Of a stretch of DNA of 64,000 bases, positions 50,401-58,700 are shown one piece after another. Within the stretch, counting starts at the first letter, position 1, and each line of letters starts with the position of its first letter. Source of the DNA: Mucilaginibacter sp. 44-25 (GTDB taxonomy: Bacteria > Bacteroidota > Bacteroidia > Sphingobacteriales > Sphingobacteriaceae); assembly GCA_001898335.1 (NCBI GenBank), contig MKTS01000009.1, positions 124,001 to 188,000 of the forward strand. The letters are read 5' to 3'. The notes beneath the pieces were generated by a model. That model saw nothing but the letters and a program-made list of their open reading frames with translations, made no database searches and was not told the origin of the DNA. A program made the position numbers and the translations under genes.

Positions 50401-53400
50401 TTAACGGGTAACCAGCACCAGTTTACCATCATATGTGGTAACAATAAAGCTTTTACCTGTGGCTGTTTTGTAAGGATAAATATGAGTTAACTCCTGAGAG
50501 TTGAGCAGGCTGTTTATCCAGTATTCTGGTTGCGAGAACTGCTTCCTGGCCTTATCATAATGTGTGGCTACCAGGCCCAGCGCATCATATTTACCTTCGT
50601 AAGGTACAACACCCCAAAAGTTACCGCTAAGCAGAATATCCCTGTCCTTATTATTTAAAGCGATAACCGAGCGTACAGGCGCCTGCTGATACAGGTAAGG
50701 CAGTGCCAAAACATTCTTCGTATTCAGTACATCACTTGCAAAAACCGTATTAAATTGATTGGCCTCCAGCCTGCCCTCATCTTTTATCTTATCCTTAAAT
50801 ATCTCTTCGGTAGTTTTATCGGCCATTTTCTGGAAACTCAGGAACTCCTTTTTCAGGAAAGGCAACTCCTGTTCCAGATCATTCTTAGGCCTGAACGGAT
50901 AGTATTTGCTTTCATAAAAGTAAGACAGGATCAGGTCGTTCTTGCCATCATTATCAATATCGTTATTGTAAGCGTACAGTGGCTGCCCGGGCGCTACGTT
51001 GTATTTATTGTTTAGTCCCCAGTTACCGGCAAGCAGGTCGGGTTTACCATCGCCATCTATATCTGTTACAAGAGCTGATTGCCACCAACCCTTTTGCTCA
51101 TCAAGCGCGGGAATATTTTGCTTAACCAGTTTGTTTCCCTTATTTAAAAAAACCTGTACCGGCTGCCATTCGGCGCTCACAATTACATCCTGCTTACCAT
51201 CGCCATTTACGTCGGCAGTACTAATGCTGCTGATATATTTGATAGATGTTAATTCCGGGTAGCTGGTTTTTGGTGCTAAACTAAAATTACCGCTTCCATT
51301 ATTCAGCATAACCACCGACTCTGCCGCCATGGTATAATCACGGAAAGGTACCGCGCTCACCAGCATCACATCCTGGCGACCGTCACCGTTAAAGTCATAA
51401 ACAAATATCTGCGAGGGCTGCATGGTAATTTTTGGCAGCGCTTTGGCCTCAAACTTGAAGTTCCCTTTATTGATGTACAGCCTTGGTTGCTTACGTTTCT
51501 CGGCCTCAATAAACGGATGGCTGGCAGTGGTCACCAACAGGTCCTGCAGGCCATCGCCATTTACGTCGAGCCATTGCGCGTCAACGTCCGCCATCGCCTT
51601 ATCTGCGGTAAATGCCTCTACCGCTATTTTGTTGAATTTACCATTCCCGGCACCTGCCAATAGATATTTGTCTTCATTCTCTACGCCGCCCACATAGATA
51701 TCCTCTATCCCATCGTTATTTACATCCGCAACAGCTACCGCGGGAATATGCGGAAGGTAAGTATGCGGTAATAAGTTGTAATAATTAAAATCGGGCGTTT
51801 CATTGGGAGCAATGCTGGCTAATACACTGGCTTTAACATCGGTATAGGTAAATTGCCTTTTTCCATTAATGTAACCGGCTATAAGGCCGTTGATATCAGT
51901 CGTTGTACGCGTATCCTCCTTTTTATAGCTGATTACCGATTTCTTATTTAGCGAGAAGTTATTGATCACCTCGTAAGAGTTATCCGGCCATATTACCAAC
52001 ATATCTACAGGCTTATCACCAGGCAAAAAGGTAAACAACAGGTTGCTGTTTTGTGTACTGGCATAAGCGGTGCTGGTTTGTATTTCCTGATGGTCTACCT
52101 GCTGCACCGAACGCAGGTAAAACTTAGCACCAATAGCATCAGGATTGCCTTTGTTATACTTCGCGGTAAGTTTAATATATGATGGTTTTGCTTTGCCCGC
52201 ATGTTCCATGGTCATGTTCTGGTAGATGAAGGCAGGCTGGTCCATATTATTGGTTACCAGATCAAGGTCGCCATCATTGTCCAGGTCAACCGCTACCGCT
52301 CCTGAGGAGATAGACGGATCTACCATATCATTACCGGATGAAATATCGGTAAATTTCAGATCATTGGCTCCCTGGTACAAATAGTTATGTACCTGGCCGT
52401 CGGGCATGAGATTGATCTTTTCTTTATCAAAGAAACGGCTGGTCTTAAAATCCTTTATCACGTTTGGGTCGCCCAGATACTTCAGGTAATCCATATCGTT
52501 CAAACGCTTTTTTATACCGTTTGAAAAAAACATATCCTTGCGGCCATCCATGTCAAAATCCTGCACCAGGGGCGACCACGTCCAGTCGGTCGCGGACATA
52601 CCCGAATACAGGGATATGTCCACAAATTTCTTCCCGTTACCTACATTTAACTGCAAACTGTTTTTGGAATACTGGTAATAATAACCGGCACTTACTTCCT
52701 GGTTGTAAATATCAAGCGGTTCGTCGTTAATGGTCGACTTCAGCGCTTTCATCTCACCGGGCAGCATGTCGGTACTGATCACATCGAGGTGGCCATCCTT
52801 GTTCACATCGGCAAGCGTGTTGCCCATGGAGAACAAACTGGTGTGACCGAAGGCGCTTTTCATTTCCTCCTTAAAAGTGCCGTTGTGCTGATTGATGTAG
52901 TAATAATCCTGCTCAAAAAAATCGTTACTCACGTAAATATCGTCCCAGCCATCGTTGTTGAGGTCGCCCACACTTACGCCAAGCCCATAGCCAATGGGTG
53001 CCGAGTAGATGCCCGAACCGGTAGTAACATCGGTAAAGTGGCCGTTATCGTTCCTGAAAAGGTGATCCCCTGCGTCATGGCTGACCTTAAAGCGCTGGGT
53101 GGAATCGCCATAAGTATCATTACTGTGTACAGACGAGGTAAGCAGGAACATATCCAGATCGCCGTCCTTATCGTAATCAAAAAAAGATGCCTGGGTGGAA
53201 AAACCGGAAAAATCGAGCCCGTATTTGGCCGCTGATTCGGTAAAGGTGAGGTCGCCGTTATTAATATACAGCTGATTTTTACCTTTAAAGGTTTTGTAGT
53301 TGGATACCACGCTCACATAAATATCCTTTAAGCCATCGCCGTTAATATCCACAATGGTTACTCCGGTTTTCCAGTTGCCGGTGCCTGCAACGCCTGCCTT

Positions 53401-53760
53401 AGCGGTAATATCCTCAAACTTGAGATTGCCCTTATTGAGATACAGCTTATTTCCCTGCTGGTTGGATACGAAATAAATATCTTCCAGTCCATCGTTATTA
53501 AAATCGGCAGTGGCCATACCCGCACCGTTGTAGAAATACAGATAATCCAGGATGTTTACCGAATCGGTTACGATATTTTTGTTTACAAAACTAACATTGG
53601 TTTTCTCGGCAGGCAGGAGCTTAAATATAGCCGCGCCCTGTTTATTAGTGCGGCACGAGGTATACACGGCAATGCCGGCCGCGATGATGCAGCAAAGTAT
53701 CAGCAACTTTTTATAGATGAGCGGTTTCGCTTTTGGCTGTTTCGCTTTTTGTTTTGGCAT
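50401..53760 (-). CDS. FG-GAP/VCBS-repeat ASPIC/UnbV protein (copy B)
   Basis: A 1119-residue exported protein. A charged N-terminus (MPKQKAKQPKAKP) precedes a hydrophobic segment (about 18-34) and a possible lipobox TSC (C36). The N-terminal two-fifths is a beta-propeller of FG-GAP repeats with calcium-type motifs such as ADFNNDGLEDIY and VDINGDGLKDIY; an ASPIC/UnbV domain lies about 540-650 (NPDAIGAKFYL and MLVIWPDNSYEVI), followed by a second propeller (about 690-1110). It starts 5 bases after the paralogue's stop, so both are in one operon. It is probably a surface carbohydrate- or ligand-binding protein (inference). Confidence 0.9.
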   Translation of the reverse strand: MPKQKAKQPKAKPLIYKKLLILCCIIAAGIAVYTSCRTNKQGAAIFKLLPAEKTNVSFVNKNIVTDSVNILDYLYFYNGAGMATADFNNDGLEDIYFVSNQQGNKLYLNKGNLKFEDITAKAGVAGTGNWKTGVTIVDINGDGLKDIYVSVVSNYKTFKGKNQLYINNGDLTFTESAAKYGLDFSGFSTQASFFDYDKDGDLDMFLLTSSVHSNDTYGDSTQRFKVSHDAGDHLFRNDNGHFTDVTTGSGIYSAPIGYGLGVSVGDLNNDGWDDIYVSNDFFEQDYYYINQHNGTFKEEMKSAFGHTSLFSMGNTLADVNKDGHLDVISTDMLPGEMKALKSTINDEPLDIYNQEVSAGYYYQYSKNSLQLNVGNGKKFVDISLYSGMSATDWTWSPLVQDFDMDGRKDMFFSNGIKKRLNDMDYLKYLGDPNVIKDFKTSRFFDKEKINLMPDGQVHNYLYQGANDLKFTDISSGNDMVDPSISSGAVAVDLDNDGDLDLVTNNMDQPAFIYQNMTMEHAGKAKPSYIKLTAKYNKGNPDAIGAKFYLRSVQQVDHQEIQTSTAYASTQNSNLLFTFLPGDKPVDMLVIWPDNSYEVINNFSLNKKSVISYKKEDTRTTTDINGLIAGYINGKRQFTYTDVKASVLASIAPNETPDFNYYNLLPHTYLPHIPAVAVADVNNDGIEDIYVGGVENEDKYLLAGAGNGKFNKIAVEAFTADKAMADVDAQWLDVNGDGLQDLLVTTASHPFIEAEKRKQPRLYINKGNFKFEAKALPKITMQPSQIFVYDFNGDGRQDVMLVSAVPFRDYTMAAESVVMLNNGSGNFSLAPKTSYPELTSIKYISSISTADVNGDGKQDVIVSAEWQPVQVFLNKGNKLVKQNIPALDEQKGWWQSALVTDIDGDGKPDLLAGNWGLNNKYNVAPGQPLYAYNNDIDNDGKNDLILSYFYESKYYPFRPKNDLEQELPFLKKEFLSFQKMADKTTEEIFKDKIKDEGRLEANQFNTVFASDVLNTKNVLALPYLYQQAPVRSVIALNNKDRDILLSGNFWGVVPYEGKYDALGLVATHYDKARKQFSQPEYWINSLLNSQELTHIYPYKTATGKSFIVTTYDGKLVLVTR

Positions 53761-53765
53761 ATTGC

Positions 53766-56700
53766 TTATCGTAGTGTATAAGCCCTCAGCTTATCATCAT
53801 TAAACCCAAACAGATAATACTTCCGGCCTTTCGCGTTCCTGATCAGTAACGACGAGCGTACCTGACCGTTGAGCCTGATACCGCTTTTTACCGGTGGATA
53901 ATATTCAAATCCGTTCTTCGTGTATTTATACAACTGACCGTAACTGGCATCCAGGCGACCAACCTCGGGTTTAAAACCGTAAAAATTGCCCCCAAGCATT
54001 ATGGAAGGGATGCCACTACCATCAATATCGTCGCATAAAATAGTATTTACGCTTGATAATTGCGCATAATAAGGCAACACCTGCGCTGTAAATTTACCGT
54101 TACCATTGTTCATAAATACCGATGAAGTAAAGTAATTTATTTCGTGTACCTCGGCGCCCTGCAACATATCATCAGTAAACACCTCGTTAAATGTTTTCCC
54201 GGCGTAGTCGGCATATTTCAGGTATTTCTTTTTTAGTATGGGCATCTGGCCTACCAGGTCGGGCTTCATATGAAAAACGTATGGCTGGTGCTCGCGGTAT
54301 ATTGATGCTACACATTCTTTGGTACCGTTACCATCAAAATCTTTTACGTATAGCCGCATGGGTTCTTTATCCGTCCCTCTGAACTTACTATTTAGCCCCA
54401 GGTTCCCGGCAATTATATCGGGTTTGCCATCGCCATTTACATCGGCTACGGCCAGGCTGCTCCACCAGCCTTTATATTGGTCAAGTTGTTTATCAGGAGT
54501 AAACTTACCACCCTGGTTACGGTATACCTGTATACCCATCCAGTTTCCTGCGATGATAAGGTCAGGGTAACCATTGCCGTCTATATCGGCCCACACCGCG
54601 GATGTAACCATACCGGGTTTATCCGTGCCTAAAACCTGCTTGGTAACATCAGTAAAGTGGCCTGTACCATCGTTATGCATCACGTATGAGTTAGGCGATT
54701 CGCCATACGTACCCGGAACGCTTCTGCCGCCAATAAACAGGTCGGGGTGCCCGTCCTTATCATAGTCTGCCGCTACAATAACGGAAGCGTTTACCGCCGC
54801 CGGTATCATCTTTTGCGGATTGCGGTGCAGGTTACCCTTACCATCATTCTCGTAAAACCTTGGGAAGTAAATATTAGTGCCCGCCTCTTCGGCATTGCCG
54901 CCCACACCAATAATGAGGTCCTGGTCGCCATCGCCATCGAAATCACCAAAGGCGGCGCCGGCATTTTCCAGATAGGTTTGCTTTGCCAGATCGGGCGGAA
55001 TGTATTGTTTAAAATGCCCGTTCTTTTGCTGCACATAAATAGCCGCGGGGCTATCCTTTGAACTACCGAAATAAAAATCGTCGAGGCCATCATTATTGAT
55101 ATCACCTTTAGCCATGTATGGGTTCTCGGTAGAGAGCATCTGGAGCATCAGCCGCTCGTTATCAAAGTCGATAAACCCGTCTTCGGTATGTTTGGGTACG
55201 GAGTCAAACAGGGTTTGCTCTGTTTCGATAAACAGGGGCTTAACTACCGGCTTTATATAATTGTATTGCCTGCCGGCATCAGTAAAATTGTAGGCGTAAA
55301 CTTTATTTACAGATACATTTTTAAGGGTTTGGTATTTACCTCCCGGCCAGATCACCTGCATGGAATCAATTTTGCCGATCTTACCCAAACCGATGGTCAT
55401 CAAGTTGGGCGACGTGCTGCTTTGAAAACCCCGTGTTGGCTGGTGGTAACAGGTTAGCTGCTGGCTACCGGCAAAAACCTTTACCATTGTGCCTACACCA
55501 AACCGGTTTTGCCCCGGGCCGGTAAATTTGAGTTGTATATGGTTATTGTGTAAACGCTCGGCATTACTTTTATATACCGATACCGGCATGTTCACGTTGT
55601 TCACGATCAAGTCGTTATCGCCATCATTATCCAAATCTCCATAGGCCGCGCCATTGCTGAATGAAGGCTTATCCAAGCCAAAATTAACCATCTCATTGGT
55701 AAAAGTAAGGTTCTTATTGTTATGGTACGCGTAACTCACCAATGGCGTGGATATCATTTTATTGGTAAAATCCTTGTAGTCAAACTTTTTCTTTTCGGCA
55801 ATTTTGTCCATGTTTTCGCGGTTGCCTAAAAACTCCACGTAATCCTGGTCGGTAAGATCTTTATAGATGCCGTTAGATACAAAAATATCTTTCCAGCCGT
55901 CATTATCCATATCAAAAAATAAGGCTCCCCAGCTCCAGTCTGTAGCTGGTACTCCCGCGCTAAAAGCGATCTCCGAGAAAGTGCCATCGCCATTGTTCAG
56001 CTGCAGGCAATTCTGCATAAACTGATTAAAATAACCATCATGCTGTTTAAGCTTAATCACATCGTATGATTCAAACGAGGTCATTTTTTTGAGCCGCTTA
56101 TCCCCTTCGGGCAGCATTTCGGTGGTAAATATATCCAGGTTACCATCGTTATTGATGTCGGCAATGTCAGCGCCCATGGATGCCAGGCTCAGGTGCCCCA
56201 TCTCGTTCTGGATATCCTCCTTAAAAGTGCCGTTATGCTGGTTAATGTACAGGTAATCGCGCTCAAAGAAATCATTAGATACATAGATATCCGGGTATCC
56301 ATCGTTATTGACATCAGCCACGGAAACGCCAAGCCCAAAACCAATATCGCTGGAATAAATGCCTGCCTGCTGGGTCACGTTGGTAAAATGCCCGCCATCA
56401 TTACGGTAAAGCCTGGCCCCGCCAAGCGGGTCAATCACGGCGCGCAGATTCCTGCTGAAATCAAAAGAACCGATAGGCCTGAATGAATTATTAAGGATAA
56501 AGCAGTCCAGGTCGCCATCATTATCCATATCAAAAAAGATAGATTGGGTTGACAGGCCATTATCAACCAGCCCATACTTCGCGGCTTCTTCTTTAAAAGT
56601 GCCATCATGCTGGTTAATAAAAAGTTCGTTTCCTTTACGGTCAATGATATTACCGCTGTGGCACACATAAATATCCAGCCAGCCATCGGCATTAATATCA

Positions 56701-57065
56701 ACCATGGTTACGCCTGTGCTCCAGTACTTGGTACCTTTAACACCGGCTTTATCGGTAACATCATCAAACTTCCAGTTACCGCGGTTAAGATACAGGTGGT
56801 TGCCCCCCTGATTGGAGGTGAGGTACACATCGTTTAACCCATCATTATTTACATCGCCTATGGCTACGCCGCCACCATTGTAATAATTACGGAACGAGAA
56901 CACGTTGGTACGGTCCTGCACGTTAAGCATGTTGGCAAAATCAATACCCACGGCGCTATTGTCCTGAAGGGTAAACAAAGGATTTTCCACGCCCGACTTA
57001 TGGCAGGAGGTAAAACCAAAAAGAATAAATAGCAGGGGTAAAAAACTACTCTTTTTAAGCATCAC
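53766..57065 (-). CDS. FG-GAP/VCBS-repeat ASPIC/UnbV lipoprotein (copy A)
   Basis: A 1099-residue lipoprotein (lipobox FTSC, C21) with the same plan as copy B: N-terminal FG-GAP propeller (IGDVNNDGLNDVY, VDINADGWLDIYV), ASPIC/UnbV domain in the middle (NRFGVGTMVKVFAG and MQVIWPGGKYQTL) and a second propeller. The two differ too much for a recent copy but align along their whole length. It follows SusD, separated by a hairpin and a candidate promoter, so it may be expressed partly apart from susCD. The start could be the second Met. Role: probably an accessory surface protein of the SusC/D complex (inference). Confidence 0.92.
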   Translation of the reverse strand: MMLKKSSFLPLLFILFGFTSCHKSGVENPLFTLQDNSAVGIDFANMLNVQDRTNVFSFRNYYNGGGVAIGDVNNDGLNDVYLTSNQGGNHLYLNRGNWKFDDVTDKAGVKGTKYWSTGVTMVDINADGWLDIYVCHSGNIIDRKGNELFINQHDGTFKEEAAKYGLVDNGLSTQSIFFDMDNDGDLDCFILNNSFRPIGSFDFSRNLRAVIDPLGGARLYRNDGGHFTNVTQQAGIYSSDIGFGLGVSVADVNNDGYPDIYVSNDFFERDYLYINQHNGTFKEDIQNEMGHLSLASMGADIADINNDGNLDIFTTEMLPEGDKRLKKMTSFESYDVIKLKQHDGYFNQFMQNCLQLNNGDGTFSEIAFSAGVPATDWSWGALFFDMDNDGWKDIFVSNGIYKDLTDQDYVEFLGNRENMDKIAEKKKFDYKDFTNKMISTPLVSYAYHNNKNLTFTNEMVNFGLDKPSFSNGAAYGDLDNDGDNDLIVNNVNMPVSVYKSNAERLHNNHIQLKFTGPGQNRFGVGTMVKVFAGSQQLTCYHQPTRGFQSSTSPNLMTIGLGKIGKIDSMQVIWPGGKYQTLKNVSVNKVYAYNFTDAGRQYNYIKPVVKPLFIETEQTLFDSVPKHTEDGFIDFDNERLMLQMLSTENPYMAKGDINNDGLDDFYFGSSKDSPAAIYVQQKNGHFKQYIPPDLAKQTYLENAGAAFGDFDGDGDQDLIIGVGGNAEEAGTNIYFPRFYENDGKGNLHRNPQKMIPAAVNASVIVAADYDKDGHPDLFIGGRSVPGTYGESPNSYVMHNDGTGHFTDVTKQVLGTDKPGMVTSAVWADIDGNGYPDLIIAGNWMGIQVYRNQGGKFTPDKQLDQYKGWWSSLAVADVNGDGKPDIIAGNLGLNSKFRGTDKEPMRLYVKDFDGNGTKECVASIYREHQPYVFHMKPDLVGQMPILKKKYLKYADYAGKTFNEVFTDDMLQGAEVHEINYFTSSVFMNNGNGKFTAQVLPYYAQLSSVNTILCDDIDGSGIPSIMLGGNFYGFKPEVGRLDASYGQLYKYTKNGFEYYPPVKSGIRLNGQVRSSLLIRNAKGRKYYLFGFNDDKLRAYTLR

Positions 57066-57082
57066 TATAGCTCGGAAAAAAC

Positions 57083-57110
57083 AAACGTAGCGAATTGCTT
57101 CGCTACGTTT
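57083..57110 (-). terminator. hairpin terminator/attenuator between susD and the FG-GAP gene
   Basis: AAACGTAGCGAA and TTCGCTACGTTT form a perfect 12-bp stem with a four-base loop; the minus strand then reads GTTTTTTCC. It would stop part of the transcripts from susCD. Confidence 0.75.
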
Positions 57111-57114
57111 AAAT

Positions 57115-57145
57115 CAAATATAATTAATTGGAAACAGGTTTACAA
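57115..57145 (-). promoter_or_regulatory. candidate promoter of the FG-GAP operon
   Basis: On the minus strand TTG (57145-57143) is followed after 20 bases by TATATTTG (57122-57115), matching the phylum consensus. The predicted start, near 57108, falls inside the hairpin stem, so transcripts from here would not form the complete terminator. Confidence 0.5.
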
Positions 57146-58687
57146 TTAATAACCCGCATTTTGTTTCAGGTTAGGGTTGGTATCAACCGCACGCTGAGGA
57201 ATAGGGTATAAAGTACGTGTTTTATCAGTTTGGTTAGGGCGCTGGTCAACCGGATCGTTGAACTTACCGAAACGGATAAGGTCATTTCTTCTCCAGCCTT
57301 CCCAGTACAACTCACGGCCGCGCTCTGCAAGGATATCAGATTCGGTAACAGCAGCGTAAGTTTTACCACCACGCGGAACACTGATGAGGTTCATAAGCGC
57401 AGCCGGTGTTTGGCCAAGCGGATCTGTACCGCCACGGAATATCGCTTCTGCCTTCATTAGCAATACGTCGGCATAACGCAGGATAACGTAGTCGTTATCT
57501 TCGCTGTTATCAGGGACAGTTCCATCGGCATTAGGGTGCGGGAAGTATTTAAACACACGGATACCCTGTGCTTCTGTAGAGAAGTTAAGGTTTACCTCAC
57601 GTGTAAATACCAGTGGCTGTCCACCGCGTTGCTTTAACACTTTACCGCCCGGGCCATACTGCTGCCCAACTGCGAAACCGGCACGTAAACCTACCTTATC
57701 GGTAAGGCCCGGATAAGCCACGCCACGGCGCTCATCACTTGCCTGGAATGAGTCATAAAAATCAGCCAGGGTGGTAAAGCCGTTCCAGCCATCAGGTGTT
57801 TGGTTATAGTGCAGGCCCATTTTCCAGCGGTTTTTTGCTGAAGCTTTAACCACTGCAGGAGTGTTGTATATACCAAAGATATTTCCACGTGACTGGTCTG
57901 AGTTATCCCATGCGAAATCCTGGAAATATTTACCTGCCGGTTCCAGTGTGTAACCCGCCGCGGTTACCGCGTTGGCATAAAATATCACCGAGTCCATATC
58001 CGATTTTGCAAACGTGAACGGACCACCAACAGTACCTGCTGTATATACCGCCTTATTCAAATAAACCTTGGCTAATAACGCATCAGCCGCAGCTTTGCTG
58101 GCAACACCAATGTTAGCTACGCTATTGGTCAGGTTAGCGTCAGCAAATCTCAGGTCTGCGATGATAAAATTGGTTGCTTCCGGGCGTGCGTATACTTTTG
58201 GTATTGACGAGTTTGGCGCAGCCGGATCGCGGAAAGGAGCCTGGCCGTAAAGGTCAACGATCTGGAACATAAAGTAGGCACGTAAGAAACGGGCCTGTGC
58301 TTTAATGCTGTTATCTGTTGCACGGTCAATAACCTGTGTTGCACGGTAAACACCGATATTCAACTGGTCCCAGGTATCATTTACCTGGTTATGTGATGGC
58401 GTCCAAGTGTGGGTATGTAACTTGCGCCATGTACCAAAGTCGCCCCAGTCGGTACCGCGGGTAGGGCCCATCATTTCGTCTGTTGAATGTTCCTGCAAGG
58501 CATAGGTGTTAGCCTGGTCGGTTTGCCCGAAAAGCTGAGAATAAACACCGTTAAGGTCTGATGAAGATGACGCGCCACCATCATCTACTGATTTTGAGCC
58601 GTATACCGTCTCATTTAGCTTCTTACAACCTGCAGTAGCTATAAGAGCCAGGCTGCAAATTGCTAATTTAACTGTTATCCTTTTCAT
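57146..58687 (-). CDS. susD: RagB/SusD-family nutrient-binding lipoprotein
   Basis: A 513-residue outer-membrane lipoprotein that caps SusC and binds the substrate. The start at 58687 gives a signal peptide with lipobox TAGC (C21); an earlier in-frame Met at 58714 would place extra residues before it. The SusD plan is clear: LNETVYGSKS at the N-terminus, tetratricopeptide-like helices (RFLRAYFMFQIVDLYG at about 150), ALLAKVYLNKAVY, and the C-terminal VILRYADVLLMKAEA followed by GRELYWEGWRRNDLIRFGKF. It starts 13 bases after the susC stop. Substrate unknown. Confidence 0.95.
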   Translation of the reverse strand: MKRITVKLAICSLALIATAGCKKLNETVYGSKSVDDGGASSSSDLNGVYSQLFGQTDQANTYALQEHSTDEMMGPTRGTDWGDFGTWRKLHTHTWTPSHNQVNDTWDQLNIGVYRATQVIDRATDNSIKAQARFLRAYFMFQIVDLYGQAPFRDPAAPNSSIPKVYARPEATNFIIADLRFADANLTNSVANIGVASKAAADALLAKVYLNKAVYTAGTVGGPFTFAKSDMDSVIFYANAVTAAGYTLEPAGKYFQDFAWDNSDQSRGNIFGIYNTPAVVKASAKNRWKMGLHYNQTPDGWNGFTTLADFYDSFQASDERRGVAYPGLTDKVGLRAGFAVGQQYGPGGKVLKQRGGQPLVFTREVNLNFSTEAQGIRVFKYFPHPNADGTVPDNSEDNDYVILRYADVLLMKAEAIFRGGTDPLGQTPAALMNLISVPRGGKTYAAVTESDILAERGRELYWEGWRRNDLIRFGKFNDPVDQRPNQTDKTRTLYPIPQRAVDTNPNLKQNAGY

Positions 58688-58700
58688 ACTAAATATTTTA

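Noticed and set aside
52789..53235. Long frames inside and antisense to the FG-GAP genes
   Set aside because: They arise from the repeated DGxxD-coding units on the other strand; no start context or domain supports them.
50401..57065. Calcium-binding toxin or RTX interpretation of the repeat proteins
   Set aside because: The repeats are FG-GAP propeller units with an ASPIC/UnbV domain, not GGXGXD nonapeptides, and no type I secretion genes are nearby.
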